This document shows, piece by piece, positions 42,983 through 50,200 of a stretch of DNA of 64,000 nucleotides. Origin of the DNA: Candidatus Peregrinibacteria bacterium. Lineage in GTDB: Bacteria > Patescibacteriota > Gracilibacteria > UBA1369. Position numbers and translations under genes: made by a program. The notes under the pieces are model-generated. The model saw nothing but the letters and a program-made list of their open reading frames with translations. It had not been told where the DNA came from and did no database searches. The DNA is taken from the NCBI GenBank assembly GCA_020851415.1, contig JADZCU010000050.1:1-64000 (forward strand). The letters run 5' to 3'. Position 1 is the stretch's first letter. Each line of letters starts with the position of its first letter.

Positions 42983-44086
42983 GTGAAGCATAAATCTTTC
43001 TATCAATTCGGCCAAATTTTATGTGAGTGGTATAGTAAAAATGCCAGGGATTTGCCGTGGAGAAGCTCTCAGGATCCCTATAAAATTTGGGTTTCTGAAG
43101 TTATGTTGCAGCAGACTCAGGTGGAGCGTGTGAAAGAGTATTATCGAAGGTTTTTGGAACTTTTCCCAAATGTTGGTTCTTTGGCGAATGCGCCGTGGGA
43201 TGAAGTTATGAGCGCCTGGAGAGGGCTTGGGTATTATCGTCGTGCGCGAAATATGCAGGCGGCAGCCCAGAAAATAGTTACTTTATATGAAGGAAAATTT
43301 CCGGATAATTTCAATGAGTTGTTGGATTTACCCGGTTTTGGCCGATACACGGCTGCTGCAGTAGCAAGTTTTGCTTTTGCTGAGGATGTTCCGGCTATTG
43401 ATACGAATTTTCATAAGGTGATGCGGCACGTTTTTGGCTTTGAATATTGGGATACCCTGCAACCGTTGGAGCAGTTTCAGTTTGCTTCCCAACTGGTTCC
43501 AAGAGGTCGGAGTTCGGACTTTAATCAGGCAATGATGGACTTAAGTTCATCTGGGATTTTGGATCAAATCGATTTGCATGTTGATTGTCCGTTTGCTGGA
43601 TTTTGTCAGGGGGTGGAGGAGTTTATGGCTCGAAAGCAAAGGAAATTGAAATTGCGTGAGCCCGATGGTTTGAGTTTTAAATCTTTCGAGGGTGTTCGAG
43701 TTGCGATCGGGGTTGTGATCCAGGATAGGAAAGTTCTGATTTCAAAAAGGCGAGCCAATGATAGTTATGGCGGTTATTGGGAGTTCCCAGGTGGAAAAGC
43801 TCGTCCCTTGGAGGACGAACGCTCCTGTTTGAAAAGAGAGATGATGGAGGAGCTTGGAATTGAGGTGGCGGTTCGCCCGCATTTTTATCGCACAGTGGTG
43901 GAACGTGACGGCATGCGGCTTTTACTTTCATTCCATCGTTGTTCGCTTTTGACAGGCGAACCTGAGGCTAAGGAATGTGATGAGTTTTTGTGGTCTGCCG
44001 TAGATGAGTTAGCGGATTACCAATTTCCGCCAACGAATTATGACGTGATAGATATTTTGAAAAAGCGCCCGGCAATGTTGAGATAA
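42983..44086 (+). CDS. mutY: MutY-type adenine DNA glycosylase fused to an intact Nudix domain
   Basis: 367 residues from a GTG start. Residues 1-215 are the HhH-GPD glycosylase that removes adenine mispaired with 8-oxoguanine: WVSEVMLQQTQVERV holds the catalytic Glu near residue 38, LPGFGRYTAAAVASFAF the helix-hairpin-helix near 112, and PAIDTNFHKVMRHVFG the catalytic Asp near 140. The iron-sulfur cluster segment is degenerate: only DCPFAGFC remains of the four expected cysteines. Residues about 230-360 form a Nudix domain with a complete box GKARPLEDERSCLKREMMEE followed by LGI, and the MutT-like EFPGGK. Ordinary MutY C-terminal domains lack a working Nudix box. Confidence 0.88.
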   Translation: MKHKSFYQFGQILCEWYSKNARDLPWRSSQDPYKIWVSEVMLQQTQVERVKEYYRRFLELFPNVGSLANAPWDEVMSAWRGLGYYRRARNMQAAAQKIVTLYEGKFPDNFNELLDLPGFGRYTAAAVASFAFAEDVPAIDTNFHKVMRHVFGFEYWDTLQPLEQFQFASQLVPRGRSSDFNQAMMDLSSSGILDQIDLHVDCPFAGFCQGVEEFMARKQRKLKLREPDGLSFKSFEGVRVAIGVVIQDRKVLISKRRANDSYGGYWEFPGGKARPLEDERSCLKREMMEELGIEVAVRPHFYRTVVERDGMRLLLSFHRCSLLTGEPEAKECDEFLWSAVDELADYQFPPTNYDVIDILKKRPAMLR

Positions 44087-44166
44087 AAAGTGTTCAATTT
44101 GTGTATAGGACTTTTTGTTTTATTGTAGTGCTGTGCGACGGCCTTGTTTTGTCTTAATTATATTAT

Positions 44167-44194
44167 TTGAATCAATTGCATTGTCTTGTAGAAT
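44167..44194 (+). promoter_or_regulatory. Promoter of the 128-residue gene, leaderless
   Basis: -35 TTGAAT (44167-44172), a 16-base spacer and -10 TAGAAT (44189-44194). The ATG at 44201 is seven bases downstream of the -10, where transcription should start. Confidence 0.55.
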
Positions 44195-44200
44195 GAGTTC

Positions 44201-44587
44201 ATGGAAAACGGATCTGCATCATCAAGTGAAGTTGTAACCCTGTTGCAGGAGCAAAATAAGCTCTTGAAGCAGCTTTTGGATTTGCAGGTGAAACATGAGA
44301 AAAAACAGGAGCATCGTGACTGGATGGCTGTGGCAATTAAAGTTGTCCCTTTGATTGTAGGGATTATTTTGCTTATTTGGATCTATGTTTCTATGAGTGC
44401 TGTACTGACAGATATTCAAAAACAGGTAACAGAGATTCAGACCGATGTTGGCAGCGTCTTTACGCTCATTAAAGACCAATACGATTTATTGAAAACTTTT
44501 TTCAGCGGCCTTTTGACCGCACTGAAAAGTCTAGTTCCGGACTTTAGTGGTATAGGCGAAACCCTTAAGGGGCTTTTGCCACAATAA
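44201..44587 (+). CDS. Small single-pass membrane protein, unknown
   Basis: 128 residues. A cytoplasmic coiled-coil start (VVTLLQEQNKLLKQLLDLQVKHEKK, leucines in heptads) is followed by one membrane segment at about 47-70 (VVPLIVGIILLIWIYVSMSAV) and a second amphipathic coiled-coil-like region of about 55 residues that ends in LKGLLPQ. Not recognised. The architecture resembles small phage-holin-like or membrane scaffold proteins, but nothing in the neighbourhood supports a phage origin. It has a well-formed promoter whose -10 abuts the ATG. Confidence 0.72.
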   Translation: MENGSASSSEVVTLLQEQNKLLKQLLDLQVKHEKKQEHRDWMAVAIKVVPLIVGIILLIWIYVSMSAVLTDIQKQVTEIQTDVGSVFTLIKDQYDLLKTFFSGLLTALKSLVPDFSGIGETLKGLLPQ

Positions 44588-44645
44588 ACTTACAGCTTTT
44601 TGTTTATTTTAAACGGTTGTTTCACAAGGGAAATGCTCACTTCGA

Positions 44646-44673
44646 TTACAAATAAGTTGCGACTTATTTGTAA
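44646..44673. repeat. Perfect 12-bp palindrome with TGCG loop
   Basis: TTACAAATAAGT (44646-44657) and ACTTATTTGTAA (44662-44673) around TGCG. It lies downstream of tRNA-Glu on the minus strand and of the small membrane gene on the plus strand, without a T tail on either. The same TTGCGA centre occurs in the 42810-42935 palindrome. The remaining gene-free part of 44588-44750 holds nothing else that I recognise. Confidence 0.75.
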
Positions 44674-44750
44674 CTCAGTGTTCTGCGTTACAGTCACCCT
44701 CGCGAAACTCGGGTTCCTTCCACTTCGGAACGCACTTCTCGCATGTAGTA

Positions 44751-44825
44751 TGGTAGTCCCAAGGAGAATCGAACTCCTATTTTCAGGATGAAAACCTGAT
44801 GTCCTAACCGTTAGACGATGGGACC
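44751..44825 (-). tRNA. tRNA-Glu (anticodon UUC)
   Basis: 75 bases with encoded CCA. Minus strand: acceptor GGTCCCA pairs with TGGGACT (first pair G-U), the D arm is TCGTCTAACGGTTAGGA, the anticodon stem TCAGG/CCTGA encloses loop TTTTCAT with anticodon TTC, and the T arm is AGGAGTTCGATTCTCCT. All four arms fold normally and the identity fits glutamate. It has its own strong promoter and no neighbouring tRNA genes, so it is transcribed alone. Confidence 0.96.
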
Positions 44826-44841
44826 ATGGAAATGTGATTTA

Positions 44842-44859
44842 ACCTCTCTATGAAGAGGT
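44842..44859 (-). other. Hairpin in the tRNA-Glu 5' leader
   Basis: Minus strand: ACCTCT-TCATAG-AGAGGT, a perfect 6-bp stem with a 6-base loop lying between the predicted transcription start (about 44862) and the mature tRNA 5' end (44825). It may guide RNase P processing or simply protect the leader. Confidence 0.4.
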
Positions 44860-44868
44860 GCAGGGCAA

Positions 44869-44896
44869 AGTATAGCGACTGGAAATGGAAAGTCAA
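44869..44896 (-). promoter_or_regulatory. Promoter of tRNA-Glu
   Basis: Minus strand: -35 TTGACT (44896-44891), a 16-base spacer and -10 TATACT (44874-44869), followed by a GC-rich stretch as in stringent-type tRNA promoters. Predicted precursor leader of about 37 bases. Confidence 0.7.
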
Positions 44897-44966
44897 TTGG
44901 GTTTCGTAATGGTGGTGGAAAAGGTTTATACTGTAACTTGGCTTTTCCTTTTAACCTACGTGATAT

Positions 44967-45380
44967 ATGCAGTATTTTCTAGCTAAAACTGATCCGGAGA
45001 CTTATTCGATTCATGACTTTGTAAAGGAGAAAAAGACGGTTTGGAACGGTATAAAAAACCCTGGCGCCCTTTTAGTTATAAAAACCATGAAACCCGGTGA
45101 TAAAGTGTTTATTTATCATTCTCAGGGTGGTAAACCGGCTATCGTTGGGTTGGCACAAATTACCTCCGATCCGCGCCCGGATACTCAAATTGCAAAATCC
45201 TGGGTTGTAGATATGGAGCTTTTGAAAGTTTATAAAGAAGAGGTAACTTTGCGTGAGATCAAAGAGACCGGCTTGTTTGACGATTGGGCGCTGGTGTACC
45301 GTTCCAGGCTTTCTACTATGGCTGTGCCTGAAAAATTTGTTCTTTGGATGGAAAAAAATTACCCCGGAACTACTGTGTAG
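44967..45380 (+). CDS. EVE-domain protein
   Basis: 137 residues, made of a single EVE domain (PUA-like fold): MQYFLAKTDPETYSIHDF, TVWNGIKNPGALLVIKTMKPGDKVFIYHS, IVGLAQITSDPRPD, and WVVDMELLKVYKEEVTLREIK. EVE domains bind modified bases in DNA or RNA; stand-alone bacterial versions are of uncertain role, some linked to modified-DNA recognition or RNA modification. The aromatic cage residues (Trp in TVWNGI, Tyr in IYHS) are present. Single gene with no restriction or modification gene near it. A TATACT-like box lies about 35 bases upstream. Confidence 0.87.
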   Translation: MQYFLAKTDPETYSIHDFVKEKKTVWNGIKNPGALLVIKTMKPGDKVFIYHSQGGKPAIVGLAQITSDPRPDTQIAKSWVVDMELLKVYKEEVTLREIKETGLFDDWALVYRSRLSTMAVPEKFVLWMEKNYPGTTV

Positions 45381-45425
45381 GGTTGCAGTTTGAGCAATTA
45401 GGTTTTTGGGTTGATGTGCGACTGC

Positions 45426-45794
45426 CTATTCGACCGGATTTTCTTCTTGTTTCGGTAGTTTTATGTACTGGAGATTTTCCGGTTTGGTCATGCCTTTGAT
45501 AATTGGATTATCCTCAACTTTTTGGTATGTCATGGCTTCAATGATTTTATTTACCAGTTCGTGATTTTGAAGCATGAGGGCTTCTTTTCTGAGCTCCTGT
45601 TGTTTGAGAACATAACCTTTTTGAGATGACTGGCTGGTATTAAGCAGAAAGACAATGCTGAGCACTACAATGATCCCCAGTAGCGCAAAAATAAGCATAT
45701 AGAGGCTTTTTTTGACTTCTATGGATAATGGTTTTCGCTTGGTAACGATTTTCCCTGAGCGTCGTCGCTCAATGAGATCAAAATGTGTACTCAT
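45426..45794 (-). CDS. Small bitopic membrane protein, FtsL/DivIC-like layout
   Basis: 122 residues. A basic cytoplasmic tail (ERRRSGKIVTKRKPLS), one membrane segment at about 32-55 (LYMLIFALLGIIVVLSIVFLL) and an external coiled coil (VLKQQELRKEALMLQNHELVNKIIEAM) give the topology of FtsL/DivIC septum proteins. Sequence similarity to these fast-evolving families cannot be proven by eye, so the role is inference, supported by its position as the last gene behind an RlpA-like septal-type gene, with which it overlaps by 17 bases. The C-terminal 35 residues are charged and probably disordered. Confidence 0.68.
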   Translation of the reverse strand: MSTHFDLIERRRSGKIVTKRKPLSIEVKKSLYMLIFALLGIIVVLSIVFLLNTSQSSQKGYVLKQQELRKEALMLQNHELVNKIIEAMTYQKVEDNPIIKGMTKPENLQYIKLPKQEENPVE

Positions 45795-46788
45795 CTATTG
45801 GCGGAGGTAGTTGATCTGTAGTAGTGGTTGTTGTCCCGTCAGTTGGGGTTGATGTTGTTGTATCAGGAATGATTGAATACTCGGTTGTGATTACGCCTGT
45901 GCCTGTGGATGCTATAGCGGCAAAAGCTGATTTGGAAAGATCAAGATCCATGCCTGTAGCGTAGGGGCCTCTGTCGTTTACTCTGACTTTAACGCTTTTT
46001 CCGTTGGCAAGGTTTGTTACCAGTAACCAAGTACCGAAAGGAAGTGTTTTGTGTGCGGTTGTGAACTGTTCATTGTCCAAACGTTCTCCCGATGCTGTTT
46101 GAGTACTGGCTGAGTAATCTGCGTACCAGGTGGCACGAGCAAATCTTGTGCCATCGGCACTTTTGATTGTTCGATAGATAAGTTCCGCGAACCAGCCGCG
46201 ATCCATTATTTCACCGGCGTTCAGGTTGCCACCGTTACGGCTTTCCAGAAACAGGGTTCTATCTTTGGAAACTTTGGCATAACCTGCATACCATTCGTCT
46301 ACAGGAACGTCATTGTAGGGAGGTTCCTCTACGGTTTGTGGTATTGGTTGTCCTTCTTGAGATAAAACTATTTTTAAACTTTCTGCCAGATTGATATTTT
46401 TTTCGGGATGGAAGAGTCCGTCCGGGTATCCTTTTACGAGATAGTTTTCCCAGGCCTGGAGGACGGATTCGTAGAACCAGTCTTCGGTATTTACGTCTTC
46501 GAAATTCATTTCTGCCGCATTGTGTGTTTGCGGACCTTTAATTGCCTGCATGAGCATTTTGAGTGCTTCAACGCGGTTGATTTCCTGGTCAGGTTTGAAA
46601 GTGCCGTCGTCGTATCCTGAAATAAATCCGTGATTTTTTAGGTAGGAAATTGAAACCAGATGGCTGTTTCCTTCAGTTACATCTGAAAACGGTGCTTCAA
46701 GCGCCAATACCGCAGGTGCCGTGAGACTACCGAGAATCAAGCCTAACATCACGAGATGTTTGTATTTAGAACGAGATGGGTTCGCCAT
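45778..46788 (-). CDS. SLH-domain protein with C-terminal RlpA-like (DPBB) domain
   Basis: 336 residues. Signal peptide at 1-29 (HLVMLGLILGSLTAPAVLA). Three SLH repeats at about 33-205 (YLKNHGFISGYDDGTFKPD, AWENYLVKGYPDGLFHPE) anchor the protein to the wall. A double-psi beta-barrel of the RlpA type covers about 212-310: ATWYADYSASTQTASGERL, TTAHKTLPFGTWLLVTN and VRVNDRGPYATGMDLDLS include the conserved Asp of the active site. RlpA proteins are lytic transglycosylases that act on denuded septal glycan. The tail is Thr-rich. It follows jag by 30 bases and overlaps the FtsL-like gene, a plausible cell-division extension of the rpmH operon. Confidence 0.88.
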   Translation of the reverse strand: MANPSRSKYKHLVMLGLILGSLTAPAVLALEAPFSDVTEGNSHLVSISYLKNHGFISGYDDGTFKPDQEINRVEALKMLMQAIKGPQTHNAAEMNFEDVNTEDWFYESVLQAWENYLVKGYPDGLFHPEKNINLAESLKIVLSQEGQPIPQTVEEPPYNDVPVDEWYAGYAKVSKDRTLFLESRNGGNLNAGEIMDRGWFAELIYRTIKSADGTRFARATWYADYSASTQTASGERLDNEQFTTAHKTLPFGTWLLVTNLANGKSVKVRVNDRGPYATGMDLDLSKSAFAAIASTGTGVITTEYSIIPDTTTSTPTDGTTTTTTDQLPPPIDEYTF

Positions 46789-46818
46789 AATGATTGATCA
46801 TGGATACGGTGTCCTTTC

Positions 46819-47364
46819 TTAAAACCCAAAAAGGCTCTCCTGTGTTACGCCTCCCTGGAATGGAGCATCCATGACAATTGCTGCAGAATCGTCTGTTGAA
46901 TTTTGAGGAGCACCACTTTTTGGCTTGATCGTAAGATGACGGTGATCGCCTTCGCCTACAGATTCGGTTGAAATATCCTTAAATTTGTCGGCAAGATAAA
47001 TGTGCACGATGCGGCGGAAGTATGGTGACATTGGAGGTAAAGACTGGGCGCTGCCGGTTTTTCTTACTACATCTACTTTTCTTTCGGCCATTTTTATAAC
47101 GTTTTCTTCCTGTCTTTTTCGATAATCATCAATATCAACAACGATGTTATATTCACCTTGTTGTTTCTTCCAGATGATGATTCTAAGGAGACTTTGAAGC
47201 GCATGGATGTTTTCACCGTGATGGCCGATGAGCAGACTTGGCTCCTCGCTTTCAATATTTATGCGATACGTGTTGTTTTCTTTCACTTCCACACGTACAC
47301 GGCGAAACGGAGTTGAGAGCTTTTTCAGTATTTCTTCAACTGTTTCCTGAATCAAAGTTTCCAT
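46819..47364 (-). CDS. jag: Jag/KhpB-type RNA-binding protein (KH and R3H domains)
   Basis: 181 residues. The KH domain at about 25-100 has the GxxG loop LLIGHHGENIHALQSLL; the R3H domain at about 100-160 has the Arg-x3-His signature MSPYFRRIVHIYLADKF and ends GDHRHLTIKPKSG. The N-terminal Jag_N domain is missing or very short, which makes the protein smaller than the 200-plus residues common in Firmicutes. Its place directly behind yidC (gap 39 bases) is the classical one. It binds RNA and is linked to cell elongation and division in other bacteria. Confidence 0.93.
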   Translation of the reverse strand: METLIQETVEEILKKLSTPFRRVRVEVKENNTYRINIESEEPSLLIGHHGENIHALQSLLRIIIWKKQQGEYNIVVDIDDYRKRQEENVIKMAERKVDVVRKTGSAQSLPPMSPYFRRIVHIYLADKFKDISTESVGEGDHRHLTIKPKSGAPQNSTDDSAAIVMDAPFQGGVTQESLFGF

Positions 47365-47403
47365 AGCTAGATAAAATAATGGGTAATATAAAGTTTTGGG
47401 AAA

Positions 47404-48639
47404 TTAGCTCACTACGCGGACTTTCACACTTTCAGTCTCAACTTGGCGGTTTACTACGAGCTGTTGGACGATACCATACAGGGTGGATATACCCCAGTAA
47501 AGTCCAATGCCGGCAGGTGCCGAAGCTGTAAAGAGAGCGATCATTACGGGCATAACATAGATCATCATTTCGTTTGCCATTTGAGTTTCGGATTTCTTTT
47601 TTTCCGGTTTCTCTTCAGTTGTTTTTGTAGTCTTTTCGTTACGATAAATGGCAAGTCTCATTTGGAGGAATTGAAGTACGCCCACGATGAGAGGTAAAAC
47701 AAAGGTGTTGATACTTGTCAGATCCAGTATTCCTAAAAAGTTAATGTTTACGGTTGCGAGTGAGAAATTTTGGAGAGCACCGTAGAGAATGTAGTGATTG
47801 TCCGGATTCAAACCGTTTTGAATTACCATGTAGATGGCGATAAGAACCGGGAATTGAATCAGAAGCGGAAGACAGCTGCCTGCAGGATTCACTTTGTGTT
47901 CTTTCCAAAGTTCCATGGTTTCTTTGGCGATCATTTCCTGATTATCTGAGTATTTTTCACGAATGCGGTTGAGTTTTGGCTGTAACTCCTGCATTTTGCG
48001 CTGAGATTTGAGCGCCTTTTGTGATGGTACCAATAGGAGTGTGCGGATGAGAATCGTGAATAGTATGATTGACCAGCCGAAATCGTTATTTGGCAGAATG
48101 CTGGCAATGAACATGAGCGCGTTAAAAAGCGGCTGATAAAAGAGGGTATGCCAGATTGCGCCGAACCATCCTTGGGGTTTTACTTCAAATTCCGGTGTTT
48201 CCACTGTTACCGGAGCACTTCCGTCTTCCGGCTGGATGGTGGCACTGATTTTGTATCTGCCGATTTCACCAAAAAGCGCATGGTTCCATGAGCTATAGAG
48301 AATAGTCGTTTCTTCACCCGGTTTTAAGACCGTTGCCTGGGTATTTGGGCACTTAATTTCTGCCGTAACTGTTTTTGGAGTCCAAACATTATCCTTATAT
48401 GTAGTTATGCTGAGAGGCTCTGAGGGGCATTCGTTCGCTATTGTGGCGTTACTCTTTGTGTTGTTCTTAATTTTTACTTCCACCAGGTCGTCCTGGCCGT
48501 ACTCCTTTTTGGTTGTTTCAATGCCGAAATTCCCCGTGTTTAATGGAGAAGCAACGTCATTGCCACGGTAAAAAAAGTTAATAGCAAAATTTATAATCAG
48601 GAAAACGACGATAAATGTGAGGATGCTTTTTTTGTTCAT
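47404..48639 (-). CDS. yidC: Membrane protein insertase YidC
   Basis: 411 residues from the ATG at 48639 (MNKKSILTFIVVFLI); a TTG at 48672 next to the rnpA stop is possible but adds no expected feature. YidC inserts proteins into the membrane alone or with Sec. An N-terminal membrane segment (4-22) is followed by an exported beta domain of about 130 residues, then the conserved five-helix core from about 190: ILFTILIRTLLLVPSQKA carries the functional Arg, then the helical hairpin KSQRKMQELQPKLNRIREKY and LPLLIQFPVLIAIYMVI. The exported domain is shorter than in diderms and unlike the short lipoprotein YidC of Firmicutes. Confidence 0.95.
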   Translation of the reverse strand: MNKKSILTFIVVFLIINFAINFFYRGNDVASPLNTGNFGIETTKKEYGQDDLVEVKIKNNTKSNATIANECPSEPLSITTYKDNVWTPKTVTAEIKCPNTQATVLKPGEETTILYSSWNHALFGEIGRYKISATIQPEDGSAPVTVETPEFEVKPQGWFGAIWHTLFYQPLFNALMFIASILPNNDFGWSIILFTILIRTLLLVPSQKALKSQRKMQELQPKLNRIREKYSDNQEMIAKETMELWKEHKVNPAGSCLPLLIQFPVLIAIYMVIQNGLNPDNHYILYGALQNFSLATVNINFLGILDLTSINTFVLPLIVGVLQFLQMRLAIYRNEKTTKTTEEKPEKKKSETQMANEMMIYVMPVMIALFTASAPAGIGLYWGISTLYGIVQQLVVNRQVETESVKVRVVS

Positions 48640-48668
48640 GAAAGTTTTTAGTGAGGACCAAGGTTTTC

Positions 48669-49007
48669 TCAAGCCTTCAAGGTGTTTATGGCTTCAATCA
48701 GTCTTTTTGACAGCTCTTCGAAAGGAAGCTTCGAGGCTTCGCTGCGGACTGTGATGATGGCGTCGATGTTTGAAGGAATGTGAGTTAAGTGTGTTCTGAT
48801 GATTTCGTAACACTGTCGTCTGAGGCGGTTCCGATTAACAGCGAGTGGATGGATTTTTGTACTTACTACGACGGAAAAACGAGCAAATGGTTGATCGTTC
48901 CGTGTAAAGGTCATAGCGAAGCTGGGAGTGGTCTGTCTTTTGCCCTTCTTAAAAAGGTATTCAATCCTTTTGCGTGTTAAACGCTGATTCTTCGAAAGCA
49001 TAGACAA
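48669..49007 (-). CDS. rnpA: Ribonuclease P protein component
   Basis: 112 residues, normal length. Protein cofactor of RNase P, which removes tRNA 5' leaders. Family features: LTRKRIEYLFKKGKRQ near the N-terminus, ARFSVVVSTKIHPLAVNRNRLRRQCYE with the RNR motif near residue 55, and the C-terminal helix. It sits 13 bases after rpmH and before yidC, the canonical order. Start could be 49007 or the ATG two codons later. The RNA subunit gene is not in this window as far as I can see. Confidence 0.94.
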   Translation of the reverse strand: MSMLSKNQRLTRKRIEYLFKKGKRQTTPSFAMTFTRNDQPFARFSVVVSTKIHPLAVNRNRLRRQCYEIIRTHLTHIPSNIDAIITVRSEASKLPFEELSKRLIEAINTLKA

Positions 49008-49020
49008 AAAACAGTGAGCA

Positions 49021-49188
49021 TTATTTGCTCCTTACTCGCAGTTGAGGTTCTTGGCTCACAGTAAGCTTTACGCGACCTTTGGCTCGGCGACGGCTTAACA
49101 CCGCGCGTCCTCCTGGAGTCGACATACGCTCTAAGAATCCGTGAGTTCGTGCTCTTTTTCGTTTTTTGAGTTTCCATTTGCCGTGCAT
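49021..49188 (-). CDS. rpmH: 50S ribosomal protein L34
   Basis: 55 residues, too short to stand out but unmistakable: [20 protein letters not shown], then [19 protein letters not shown], then a 15-residue tail [16 protein letters not shown] that is longer than in most bacteria (L34 is usually 44-47 residues). It binds 23S rRNA in the large subunit. A strong promoter lies 34 bases upstream of the ATG, and rnpA follows after 13 bases. The leader has no Shine-Dalgarno site even though this is a ribosomal protein gene. Confidence 0.95.
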   Translation of the reverse strand: MHGKWKLKKRKRARTHGFLERMSTPGGRAVLSRRRAKGRVKLTVSQEPQLRVRSK

Positions 49189-49221
49189 AGGGCAAAATAA
49201 TTACTTGTATAAGGCCTGGAG

Positions 49222-49250
49222 AGGATAGCTTTTGATCCATTATCTGTCAA
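49222..49250 (-). promoter_or_regulatory. Strong promoter of the rpmH-rnpA-yidC-jag operon
   Basis: Minus strand: consensus -35 TTGACA (49250-49245), a 17-base spacer and -10 TATCCT (49227-49222). Leader about 27 bases to the rpmH ATG. Confidence 0.72.
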
Positions 49251-49291
49251 ACAATAATTAACAGCCAGAAATGGGGCTACAGCTCAGCAAT

Positions 49292-49564
49292 TTACTTTTT
49301 TTTGTCTTCTTTCAGGGCGGCGATAGCACCGAAGACGCTCCCAATGATGGCGCCAAAGCACATACCCAGGCTGATAAAGAACTCAAATGGCGGTCCACCT
49401 GTGCCATAACCATCTGCTCCTACCAGAAGTTTGTAGTAAAACATGATGCCGATTTGCTGGAGTGCAAAGATGAGTAAACCAAGGACAAATCCTGAAACTA
49501 TACCTGTGATTGCGCCAAGAATCCCTTTATATATTACGTTGTTGAAGAGGGTTTTTTGTACCAT
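49292..49564 (-). CDS. Small Gly-rich membrane protein
   Basis: 90 residues with two or three hydrophobic segments: GILGAITGIVSGFVLGLLIFAL, a central loop GADGYGTGGPPFEF, and ISLGMCFGAIIGSVFGAIAAL, ending in a lysine-rich tail. The glycine-spaced helices resemble glycine-zipper proteins. Unrecognised. It overlaps the 3' end of the amidotransferase gene by 31 bases and is probably translated from the same mRNA. No next Met fits before residue 41, so I kept the overlapping start. Confidence 0.68.
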   Translation of the reverse strand: MVQKTLFNNVIYKGILGAITGIVSGFVLGLLIFALQQIGIMFYYKLLVGADGYGTGGPPFEFFISLGMCFGAIIGSVFGAIAALKEDKKK

Positions 49565-50133
49565 AGGAAGTTTTTTATTATGGTTTCGCCAACCGGCGTA
49601 AGAAACGATTCCGGATGAAATTGTATACCGAAAAGGGGATATTGCCTATGGCTGATCCCCATTATGACGTCATCATCAAGCGATCTGGCTGAAACAATCA
49701 GCTCAGGAGGAAAATTTGTATCAGCGACGCAAAGAGAATGGTAGCGCATGCCCAAAAATGGACTGTTAATATTTTTGAACAGATCTTTTTGATTGTGTTC
49801 AATGGGGCTGGTTTTTCCATGTTTTATGGTTGGCGCGGTGGTAATTTCTCCGCCAAATGCTTTTGCGATACCCTGGTGTCCCAGACAAACACCCAGAATT
49901 GGATGGGATTGATGAAATTTTTGAATGACCTCCATGCAAATTCCAAAATCTTTTTCTTTGAGTACAGTTCCGGGGCCCGGTGAAAGAACTATATGTGTTG
50001 GATTTATTTTGGTAATTTCGTTGATACTTAATTTGTCATTTGCAACCACAAGCGGGTTTCCGCCGCTGATTCCTATCAGTTGATAGAGATTGAAAGTAAA
50101 CGAATCGTAGTTGTCGATTATGAGGGTTCTCAT
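49534..50133 (-). CDS. Class I glutamine amidotransferase, TrpG/PabA type
   Basis: 199 residues. The catalytic triad is complete: Cys in ILGVCLGHQGIAKAFGG near residue 80, and His and Glu in FGIQFHPESFLTP near 172; the N-terminus LIIDNYDSFTFNLYQL and LSPGPG near 52 are typical of the component II subunit of anthranilate or aminodeoxychorismate synthase. It releases ammonia from glutamine for a partner synthase. No TrpE/PabB-like gene is in the window, so it is an orphan here. A TACAAT box (50157-50152, minus) lies 18 bases upstream of the ATG, within a small inverted repeat CTCTCG/CGAGAG (50141-50170). Confidence 0.87.
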   Translation of the reverse strand: MRTLIIDNYDSFTFNLYQLIGISGGNPLVVANDKLSINEITKINPTHIVLSPGPGTVLKEKDFGICMEVIQKFHQSHPILGVCLGHQGIAKAFGGEITTAPTIKHGKTSPIEHNQKDLFKNINSPFLGMRYHSLCVADTNFPPELIVSARSLDDDVIMGISHRQYPLFGIQFHPESFLTPVGETIIKNFLWYKKPSSTT

Positions 50134-50200
50134 TGATCTTCTCTCGTAATTATTGTATCTTTGTCGAGAGTTTATTTTATGCTTCTTAACGCGACTTGCA

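Noticed and set aside
48977..49240. 87-codon minus-strand frame across rpmH
   Set aside because: It is the wrong frame; the L34 sequence in the overlapping frame is unmistakable.
49189..49291. Replication origin next to rpmH
   Set aside because: The gap is only about 100 bases, holds a normal promoter, and I see no cluster of DnaA boxes and no dnaA gene.
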